Positions 56,263 to 64,000 of a stretch of 64,000 nt of DNA are shown here, in pieces. Below the pieces are notes generated by a model. That model was not told the origin of the DNA, made no database searches, and saw only the letters and a program-made list of their open reading frames with translations. The DNA is from Phytophthora quininea (lineage: Eukaryota; Oomycota; Peronosporomycetes; Peronosporales; Peronosporaceae), in contig JAAVTG010000697.1 of the NCBI GenBank assembly GCA_011947345.1, forward strand, positions 496,001-560,000, given 5' to 3'. The position numbers were made by a program, and so were the translations under genes. Every line of letters begins with the position of its first letter. Position 1 is the stretch's first letter.

Positions 56263-59257
56263 ATGGAGGAGACCCCGCTGCCGATGGTCCTGAGCGCTGT
56301 GCAGGCGCTCTACGGCATGGTACGTCGCCTTGCTCTTGCATTCGTCCTCTCTGATACCTACTTGTGTGCTGCTAGGAGGGAGCCCACCGTCAGCGAGAGG
56401 CCAACGAGTTCTTGAACGCCTTCGCGGCCTCCGACCCGGCGTGGGGCGTAGCCTTCCAGCTGCTGCAGGACGAAGCGCTGAACCTGCCGCCCGAGGCGCT
56501 CTTCTTCGCCGCTAACATGCTGCACACCAAGGTCCGCAAGGAGTGGGTGCGGCTGCCGGCAGAGCAGAAGGCAGCCATGACCTCGTCGCTGCAGACGCTA
56601 ATGCAGACGCTGCGATCCGGCAACAGACCGGGTTTCCACCAAGGCCCACTGGCCAGCAAGCTGTGCGCCATTTACGCAGTGGCTTTGATCTCATCACCGG
56701 ATGATTGCCGTGCTCTGCTGCAGCAGTTGGTGGCAAGCTGCTCTGCTACGGGGATGCCGGGGAGATCGCCTACTTGTTGATGCTATCCAGATGTGTATGC
56801 GACGAGATGGAGGACGCTGAGATCGCCTTTGCCGCGAAAGATGCGATGGAGATGAATCTTTCCGCCTTGAGTGGAGACGTGGTGACGCTTATTGGCAAAA
56901 TCATCTTGACGAGAGAAGCGCAGGATGCGCGTGTTGCGGCTCTACATGGCGAGGCTTTAGCGTGCTTAAACGTGTGGGTCAGACGTGCAGGACTTTCACT
57001 GGCTTCGCTGTATTCAAAGGATGAGGCGGTGCTTCATGCGCTACTAGAGGCGCTGCAGACCAAGTCGCTCCATCTACTTGCTTGTGCTGAGATCCTAAAC
57101 AAGCTTATCACGGTGGCTTCGTACCCGAGTCCAGCGGAGCTGGAGAAAACTCTACTCGTCGTAGCACAGGGACTACTGAAGACGCGCCCTGCCTGTGAAA
57201 GTGCCCTCGCGGCTGAAGAAGAGGAAATCAGTCATGCGCTTACGGATGTGATTTCAACCTTTGCGAGACGTTTGTGGACTGGATTTTGGAAGGAGATCCA
57301 ACACAGGAAGCCACGGCGCTAGGCGAAATGATGCTGTTTCTGGGATCGCACCCGCGGAGACAGATTGCGTCGCTCACACTTGAGTTCTGGATGGTGGTGC
57401 AGGAAGAGCCTGTGGCAACGCGCTTAACGTTTTATCAACATGAAGCGTTCGTGCAACTTTTTGATGTGATGCTGAGGCAGTGCGCCTACCCTGCTGGAAA
57501 TGCCGAGGATATTGATGAGCTGGAGCACGATGACCTAGTGGCCTTTCGCAGTGGTTTCCAAGGCGTCTCTGAGGCCTTTATTTCCGTTTTCGCATTGCTG
57601 AGAGCAATTCCTGGGGCATCTGCTTCCTATCCTTACTTCAGCTGCAACGAGTGAGTGGCAGAGCGTTGAGGTTGCGCTGTTTGCTGTCTCTACGGTCGCT
57701 GAAGAAATTAAAAAGTATTTGCCTAAAGCTTCTGGCAGCAGCACAACTCAACGAGTGGAACTGGAAAACATGGTTTCCCAAACCTTTCAGGCGGTATTGG
57801 GATCAACACCAAATGCGCACCCTCTAGTCATCACAACTGCATCGCGTTTGCTAGGCCAATTTGGAAACTGGATTAATGATAAAGCTTTGGCGGCGGGCGC
57901 GTTCGACACTGTTGCTGCAGTTTTGCAATACTTGACTGGCGCTCTTGGACTCCCTCCAAGCCGTGCGAATGCGGCTAAAAGCTTCATGCAAATAGCCACA
58001 AGTTGCACAGCCTGCCTCACTCAGATGTCGCCAAGTTTCCTCGTGGCTAGTGTACAGCATTTTGAAGGGGTCTCCGGCCTGGAACCTTTTCCAATCGAGG
58101 ACAGACTGCTTGTTGTTGAAGGCCTCGCTCGAGCTGCTGCTGTCTCTCCTCACTGTTCTGTGATTTTGCAGACTGTGCTTAATGATTCGTTGGCACGCCT
58201 TGATCACGTTCTGGCATCGACGGCAAACGAAGAAAGCGCGACTGCTGTGTTTGTCTGCAATGAACTCCAGGTGCTAGGCAAGATCATTCGATTTCTGGAT
58301 GCCCCCGCTGACGTTGCTGGAGGAAAGGGTATTACAGCGTGGGCAGTTGAGCTGATCTGGCCTCACTTGGAAGCTCTCGTACCTCGCTTTGAAGCTGACG
58401 AGGCTGTCATGACGTCGCTCTTCCAGCTCTACGCATGGTGTCTGCAAAGTCTTAAGTATGAAATGGCCCCGCAACTTGGTGGCATCGCTACACTGATCGT
58501 ACAGGTTTTCGAACAGCAGAGGTTCGTGGCTCCTCTTGAGTGTGCCGCTGTGGCGGTGGATGTTTTCGGAAAGGAAGCGGATGCTGCCATCGTGGACAGC
58601 TTTCGAGGCCTCATGGGCGCCTTGAGCCAATCTGCGTTCCAGTTCTTCACAACACATTCGCTCGCAGAAGCCCCAGAGGTGCTACGCTCTTTCTACGATC
58701 TGGCCTATCGCTTCCTGTTGTTTTGCCCCGCTGCTGTGATCACCGCTGCTGAATTCCCCGTACTCATTGAACTCAGCTTGGCGTGTGTGGGTAACCAAGA
58801 TCGAGCTTCCACTAACGCCGTCCTCATGTTCCTCACGTTCCTGCTCAATGAAAGCACGACAAAGCTCGCGTCGTTTACGCCTACAATTAAGGCCAGTGTG
58901 CTGGGTGCTGGCCAGACAGAGAAGTGGTTTAATAATTTAGTGGGCGCGCTTGCGTCGAAGAGTCCCAGCGTGCTGTACGATGCGGTGGGGAAACTGTTTT
59001 TCGCAGTGCTCAGCAGCTTTGCGGACAATGAACACGTGCGGACTGCATTGGTGCAGGCACTGACTTGCGATGACCTCGGTCTGTCCGAGTTGACGCCAGA
59101 AGACCGTCAGCAAGTACTGCACTTGTGGGTATCGCTCGCGTCGGAGCCTTCGCGTTACTCGGAGAGACGCTTCCGTGGGCTATGCTCTGATTTTGCTAAG
59201 GTTTGCCGAAAGGAGATGACGTCGGACGCGTTGCATTCCTTTGAAGTCCCAAGCTGA
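56263..59257 (+). CDS. Importin-beta family receptor, TNPO3/IPO13-like
   Basis: This HEAT-repeat nuclear import receptor is of the transportin-SR/importin-13 class, which carries SR proteins. Exon 1 ends at 56319 (VLSAVQALYGM) and the intron 56320-56375 is followed by EGAHRQREANEFLNAF, the typical N-terminal HEAT start. WGVAFQLLQDE, FFAANMLHTKVRKEW, FVDWILEGDPTQEA, HLLPILTSAATSEWQSVE, TASRLLGQFGNWI and HLWVSLASEPSRYSERRFRG follow. The length of about 970 residues matches the family. Frame breaks occur at G4 (56750-56753), T3 (57260-57262) and near 57600, where a lost GA fits best. Confidence 0.85.
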
Positions 59258-59435
59258 GGACTACCGTAGTATTCTTTGTCTCCTGAGCGCTAGAATATGT
59301 CAAAAGACCTTCGTTTGCGAACAACATGAATGCTTTAAGCAGATAGAAGAGTATCTAAACCGGACGCAGTACAACCGCGGCGGTCAAAACAGAGAACTGG
59401 GATGCCCATGCATGTGTCGACGCAACACAAACGGT

Positions 59436-60272
59436 TTACGCAAGAACACCGATCTGCACACAGAAACAAGCACAGAACCATCAACACGACGCCACTCTTC
59501 ACATGCAGCCTTGCACCGTACGATGGGGTACTTTCGTAGTAGAACTCCTTGGTCTCCTCCAGCTCCTGGTTCTTCTTGTCGTCGAAATCAGCGACGTCAT
59601 CGCTGATATCCTGTCCGAATTGCACCGACACCACACACATCGTCAGTGCAGTTCCTCTAAGCAACACGTGGCAGTCGCTCGTCTCACCTCCTTCTTGAGC
59701 GAACCGAGCGCCAATGCGCGTGTGCAAGCCTGCCACAAACAATAAGACACGTGTCAGCTTGCCCCCTTCAACTGACCACACTGCCAATGTGCGAGCCGTA
59801 CTGTTCCGGCAAACTGGTGGTAGGCTTTGCCCTTGCCGTAGAACTTGGAACCCGAGGTCACGTCCAGAACCTGCACACAAGACCGCGTCAAATGCTGCAG
59901 CACCGAGCGAATACAACCGTCTCGTGGTTGTCTCTCGTACCTTGCCGCCGACCGCCAGCAGGATCGGCATGTCTTCGTTCGTGCCGTCGTACCTGCACCA
60001 GCAAAACAAGACTGCAATGAGGCCTCCAATAGCCACCCAGTTATACCGACAAGAACGCACATGTGCAGCTGGTCCAGCGTGTACGTGGGCAGCCCCTCCG
60101 CCTCGGCCGCCTGCTCCTTCTCAGAGCCCTTGCCCGTCAGCAGCAGCGAGAACGGGTACGGGCAGCCGTAGCCGTGCGAGACGAGCTGCTGCTCGATCTG
60201 CGGCCAGGCCAGCGCCACGATGGCCACTACCAGTGCCACGCCAAAGAGGAAGAATCGCCCCAGCCCTGCCAT
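59436..60272 (-). CDS. Membrane-associated progesterone receptor-type (MAPR) haem protein
   Basis: MAPR/PGRMC/neudesin proteins have a cytochrome b5-like haem domain behind an N-terminal membrane helix. From ATG 60272 the helix (FFLFGVALVVAIVALAW) precedes YTLDQLHM. Across an intron of about 65 nt come YDGTNEDMPILLAVGGK, then VLDVTSGSKFYGKGKAYHQFAG, the diagnostic b5-like motif with the haem-linked tyrosines. The last exon has DDVADFDDKKNQELEETKEFYYE. A frame break at A3 (59532-59534, minus strand) precedes YPI and a short final exon ending IGVLA. A further frame break or intron lies around 59690-59800. Confidence 0.75.
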
Positions 60273-60493
60273 GGTGTTGCTGCGTTCCGATGGTGCTGCG
60301 AATTGGAGACTGGACTGCGGGGTCGAGCTTCTACGTCAGTAGGATAATTAGTATGGTTTCAATAAAGTAAACAGGTTAAATTGACGTATAGTTAGAGTAC
60401 TCTCTGAAAAGTAATGATTTGCGTTCGACTAGTATCCATTTACGTCAACCAAGTTGAATGTCGCCACTTCCGAATTTGCACGAGCGGAGAGCG

Positions 60494-61460
60494 ATGAGCG
60501 ACCTGCCGGACGTGGACAAGATCCTGAGCAGCCCCGAGGCGACCTTCACGGCCACTTACAACCAGCGCGACCTGCTGGTCTATGCCGTGGGCATCGGCGA
60601 GTCGGCGCTGCAGTTCACGTACGAGTACGCCGACGGCTTCGCGGCCTTCCCGCTCTACCCGGTGGTGCTGCCGTTCAAGGGCCAGTCGCAGGACGTGGTG
60701 CCCTTCCCGCCGCAGACCATCTCGGCCACACCGGACGGCATGCCCGCCATCAATCCGGCCATGATCCTGCACGGAGAGCAGTCGCTCGAGCTCTTCCGGC
60801 CGCTGGACCCTGAGGGCGGCTCCCTCACGGGAAAGACCAAGGTCATCTCCTTCTACGACAAGGGCAAGGGCACGCTCATGGAGACACAGACGCTGCTGGA
60901 GGATGCCCGCGGACCTGTGGCCAAGCTGGTCAGCGGCTCCTTCGTGCGCGGTCTCACGGGATACCAGGGCAAGGGCCGAAAACTGCCGCCCCGCGTGCAG
61001 ATCCCCAAGCGCGCCCCGGACGTTGTGAACGAGTTCAAGACGTCGCCCCACCAGGCCCAAGTGTACCGACTGTCAGGGTGCGTAAATTAGTGATGTGGTC
61101 GAAGAACTCGGCTCGCTGACTAATGACTTTGTGTGTGTCGACAGCGACTACAACGCGCTCCACATCGACCCGGAGATCGCCCAGAGTGTGGGCTTCAAGC
61201 AGCCCATCTTGCACGGCCTGTGCTCCATGGGCGTTGCCAGTCGCGCGCTCTACAAGCAGTTTTGTGGCGGCAATCCGGCCAACTTCAAGTCCATCCGCGT
61301 ACGCTTCTCGAGTCCGTGCTACCCGGGCGAGACCATCCAGACCCGCATGTGGCAGGAAGGCGGCAAGGTGCTGTTCCAGGCGGTGGTCAAAGAGCGCGGC
61401 GTGGTGATCGTTGACGGCGGCGAGTTCGTGTTCTCTCCGTCCTCCTCCTCGCGCCTGTAA
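60494..61460 (+). CDS. Peroxisomal MaoC-type enoyl-CoA hydratase 2
   Basis: This enzyme hydrates trans-2-enoyl-CoA in peroxisomal beta-oxidation, as does the hydratase domain of HSD17B4/MFE-2. There are two exons with the intron 61078-61144. The N-terminal hotdog half has YNQRDLLVYAVGIGES and FPLYPVVLPFKG. The catalytic half has YRLSGDYNALHIDPEIAQ and GFKQPILHGLCSMG, including the hydratase-2 Asp/His pair, and RFSSPCYPGETI. The C-terminus is Ser-Arg-Leu, a PTS1 peroxisomal signal. It stands alone, without the dehydrogenase and SCP2 domains of animal MFE-2. No frame breaks. Confidence 0.9.
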
Positions 61461-61623
61461 GCGAGCCGTGTCGATACCAGACCTTGCTGTCTGCCAATTC
61501 GGCGCCGATACCGCCGCTAATTCCAATGAATTCTGTTGTGCAAAATGCCGCTTCTTGTCGTGTCAACATCGTGGGGCGATCAGTGCCCCGACAGCGCTTC
61601 AAGTTGCCTCGGTATCAATATCA

Positions 61624-62550
61624 ATGCCCATACAAAAACTAAGACGTTCCGGTGTGGCAGACGATGGACTCCCCAAGACGCCGCCGCTGTCTCCGTGGGC
61701 CAAGTCCGTCGCGGCCGGCTCCGTCTCGGGCATGGCGAGCGTCGTAGCCTGCCACCCGTTCGACACCATCCGCACGCGCCTGCAGCTGTCGCCGCTGCGC
61801 TTCCGCGGGTTCTTCCACTGCGCCGCCGAGACCGTCAAGCGCGAGTCTGTGCGCGGTCTGTACAAGGGCTTTCTGCCGCCCTTCTTCAGCCAGGGCGTGT
61901 ACAAGGCCGTCATCTTCACCTCGTCGTCGACCCTGCGCACGGATGTGCTGCCTAACGTCCCAGTGCTGCAGCCAGTGCTCACCCCCACGATGGTGTCGCT
62001 GACGGCTGGCGCAGTCGCGGGAGGAGTAAACGCCTTCCTGGTGGCGCCGGTGGAGCTCGTCCGCAACCGGTTGCAGGTGCAGTACGACAACCGACCGGAG
62101 ACCAGGAAGTACCGCGGTGCCTACCATTGCGTCAAGACTGTGGTGCGCTCGGAAGGAATGTGGGCGCTCTGGAAAGGGCTCACGACGACGGTCATTCGAG
62201 ACTCGCTGGGTGTGGCCTTCTACTTCTTGGGCTACGACTTTGCCAAGCAGCGACTTGCAGCTAGCGGCCAGTTTGGGGACACTGCAACGCTGCTAACGGC
62301 TGGTGCTTTCGGAGGCATCAGCTTCTGGGCGGTGGCGCTGCCGTTTGACACGGTCAAGTCGCTGATCCAAGCGGACGGCAAAGAGGGCAAGTACACGGGC
62401 TTGATCTCCAGCACGACTCGGTTAATTCGCGAAGGAGGAGTGGGGCAGCTCTTCCGCGGGTGGCAGGCGGCCTTCTCTCGAGGTGTGCCCAGTGCCGCCA
62501 TCACATTTTGGACGTTCGAGCGAGCGAATAGATTCCTCGATGAGCTGTGA
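61624..62550 (+). CDS. Mitochondrial carrier (SLC25), carnitine/ornithine-like
   Basis: The protein has about 309 residues in one exon. The three carrier signatures are ACHPFDTIRTRLQ, VAPVELVRNRLQVQ and ALPFDTVKSLIQ, each followed by an amphipathic loop and G-x-x-x-G helices (GLYKGFLPPFFSQGVYKAV, ALWKGLTTTVIRDSLGVAF, QLFRGWQAAFSRGVPSAA). The PVELVR / RDSLG pattern resembles carnitine/acylcarnitine and basic amino-acid carriers, so transport of acylcarnitine or ornithine is possible but unproven. The neighbouring peroxisomal hydratase makes a fatty-acid link attractive, but this is only inference. Confidence 0.85.
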   Translation: MPIQKLRRSGVADDGLPKTPPLSPWAKSVAAGSVSGMASVVACHPFDTIRTRLQLSPLRFRGFFHCAAETVKRESVRGLYKGFLPPFFSQGVYKAVIFTSSSTLRTDVLPNVPVLQPVLTPTMVSLTAGAVAGGVNAFLVAPVELVRNRLQVQYDNRPETRKYRGAYHCVKTVVRSEGMWALWKGLTTTVIRDSLGVAFYFLGYDFAKQRLAASGQFGDTATLLTAGAFGGISFWAVALPFDTVKSLIQADGKEGKYTGLISSTTRLIREGGVGQLFRGWQAAFSRGVPSAAITFWTFERANRFLDEL

Positions 62551-62581
62551 CCATCGAGCTAATGTTAGTTTTCTTTCAAGA

Positions 62582-63652
62582 TTACAGGTAAAACTCGTTA
62601 GTGGTGCTGTAGGGAAGTCCACGCGCGCCGCAATTGAGACGCAACGGAGGCAGCTCGTTCCCCAAACTGATCGCTTTGTCCTTGAACATGTCGTGAATGG
62701 CATCCGGATCCGTCGGATAGCAAATGGGCGGGAAGTCTCGCTGTCCAGGGCTCGTGCGCTCTGCTGGAGCGAATGGGCCTTCCCCAACGATCGCAGATGC
62801 GCCGAACGCACTGGTCCAGCGCTCGCCTCCGACGATGATCATGCGGAAGATCATGAGCGAGTGCAGCAGGTTGACCATGGTCAGCTCTTCTCCTGCCGAG
62901 ATGCCTCCGCTCGTGACGAAGACAGCGCCGACCTTATGGCTCAAGTCTTCGGTGAACGACCACTCGCTTAGGAACGAGGTCATCTACACAGGGCAACCAA
63001 ACACACAATTGTGAGCTTCAGTAGCACTTTTCAACTCTGTCCAAGCTCCTCGACCAACCTTCGGCTCGACGTTGGCGTTCACGACGTGCGATCCGAGAAT
63101 CACCGCGTCGGCCCACATAACGTCCTCCACGAACGAGGTATTGTCCAGCGTCTGGACACGCACAGACGCCGTCTTATTACCTAGGACATGCCTCGCTCCG
63201 GTCTCCACAGCCTGCGCCAGTCTCGAGAGATGCGGGCCGTCCGAGTACGCGATGAGGACGTTGGCCGTGTCTCCGTGGTGGTGCGCTTGCTCCCACATAC
63301 CCCTGGACTGCTGGTGGGTCTCGTGCAGCAGCGTCGGCTGCGTCTGCTGCGCTTCCAGTCGAGACAGCACTTGGTGCGAGACGCCGATGACGTGCACGAG
63401 GCCGATGGCGGTGCCGACGCAGAAGACCAGCAGCAGGATCTCGGCCGCACGACGCAGGCGTAGTCGGTTGTCGTCGTCCGTGGACGGCTCATTGCTGTTG
63501 ACCTGCTGCAGCTGCGAATACATGGGGGCCAGGCGCTCGAGGCGGCCGCAGCATCGGCCGCAGCTCCCGCCTCGATTCAGGAACCCGTGAGAGCTCAAGG
63601 CCATCGAGTCGCGCAGTGTCTTGGCAAGTGATGAGACAGTCGACTGACGCAT
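62582..63652 (-). CDS. Membrane-anchored flavodoxin/WrbA-like protein
   Basis: From ATG 63652 the N-terminus is cytosolic-type, with a Cys cluster (GSCGRCCGR). A single transmembrane helix (EILLLVFCVGTAIGLVHVIGV) follows, then a flavodoxin-like domain: NVLIAYSDGPHLSRLAQAV, MWADAVILGSHVVNANVEPK and, over an intron near 62983-63052, FLSEWSFTEDLSHKVGAVFVTSGGISAGEELTM (read in two parts), and MIFRMIIVGG. The FTSGG-type loop matches NAD(P)H:quinone oxidoreductases (WrbA). The usual FMN phosphate loop (T/S-x-T-G-x-T) is degenerate here (YSDGPHLS). It may sit at the endomembrane surface. Confidence 0.65.
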
Positions 63653-63702
63653 GGAAACAAGAGGCGAGATGGCTACAGTACATGATGCCACGTAACCTTT
63701 TT

Positions 63703-64000
63703 TCATTCCTCGGCTTTCGCGTACGGCAACTCGTGGTATCCGCAGTTTGCGATGGTGCCGGGGCCTCCGTTGCCATCGCTGCCGCCGTAGTGGGGATGAC
63801 AAGCGCAGACGCCCGTGGAGAAATCACAGATGCCGTGGTTGGAGCAGAAGGCGTTCTCGCGAGTGCCTTTGACGGACGCCACGCCAAAGAGCGAGGCGCC
63901 GCCAGTGACGACCACCAGCGAACCCGATCCGCCCTGTCCGTTGCCATTGGCGCTGTCCTGCAGCAGCGCATTGGACCCCGAGGCGGCGGTAGGTCGCCCA
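63703..64000 (-). CDS. EGF-like/teneurin-type repeat, partial (5' end outside)
   Basis: The frame is open to the window edge and ends at 63703. It encodes a Gly/Ser-rich lead, then NAFCSNHGICDFSTGVCACH, HYGGSDGNGGPG and NCGYHELPY. This is a teneurin/EGF-like module of Cys-x-x-His-Gly-x-Cys and Cys-x-Cys type, often found in secreted or surface oomycete proteins. Only the C-terminal end is visible. Confidence 0.6.
   Translation of the reverse strand, partial: GRPTAASGSNALLQDSANGNGQGGSGSLVVVTGGASLFGVASVKGTRENAFCSNHGICDFSTGVCACHPHYGGSDGNGGPGTIANCGYHELPYAKAEE

Noticed and set aside
61035..61526. Minus-strand frame opposite the hydratase gene
   Set aside because: Antisense of the catalytic exon; no independent support.

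Overview
The window looks like nuclear DNA of a peronosporalean oomycete, most likely Phytophthora or a close relative. The genes are GC-rich and tightly packed on both strands. Most introns are about 55-80 nt, with GT/AG ends and a CTAAC-like branch site. The gene set is eukaryotic and includes motile-flagellum genes, as expected of a zoospore-forming organism. A transposon relic of the Ulp1-protease kind common in Phytophthora lies at the left end. No species is claimed.

Layout. 1-4055 is an AT-richer, gene-poor segment with a decayed Ulp1-protease element and a 20-bp tandem array. 4056-8081 (+) holds flagellar DRC1 and a SERINC membrane protein. 8125-11468 (-) is a multi-RRM protein. 12164-15341 (+) is a multidomain glycerophosphodiester phosphodiesterase, followed by a small secreted Cys-rich protein (-). 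15920-18511 (+) is a J-domain protein with duplicated zinc motifs. A mitochondrial carrier (-) and a selenocysteine lyase-like enzyme (+) follow. 21427-23425 (-) is a Beclin-1/ATG6 homologue that appears to carry a dysferlin/peroxin (DysF) domain; it is the most striking gene here. Then come a WW protein ending in a CaaX box, a tail-anchored unknown, a large unknown gene, a Frag1/DRAM/Sfk1 membrane protein and a CobW-type zinc GTPase.

32079-34263 contains one copy of a dispersed repeat plus unassigned sequence. 34264-42872 holds alpha-actinin, flagellar CFAP206 and a secretory-pathway Ca2+-ATPase. SEL1L/HRD3 (-), the second repeat copy, an NTF2/SnoaL-like protein, a methyltransferase, a thioredoxin-fold protein, Tom40, a Whirly-like protein, NEDD1, WDR76, a partial WDR76-like sequence, a TNPO3-type importin, a MAPR protein, a peroxisomal hydratase, a second mitochondrial carrier, a membrane flavodoxin and a truncated EGF-like gene fill 42973-64000.

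Two gene products (DRC1, CFAP206) are axonemal. Several belong to the ER/endomembrane and autophagy systems (SEL1L, Ca2+-ATPase, Beclin, SERINC, Frag1). Several are mitochondrial or predicted so (Tom40, two carriers, Whirly).

Caution. Roughly half of the conserved genes are broken by one-base losses, usually inside short homopolymers, and single-base insertions at those points restore family-like protein. I read these mostly as assembly errors rather than true pseudogenes. CDS ranges for such genes therefore span several frames.
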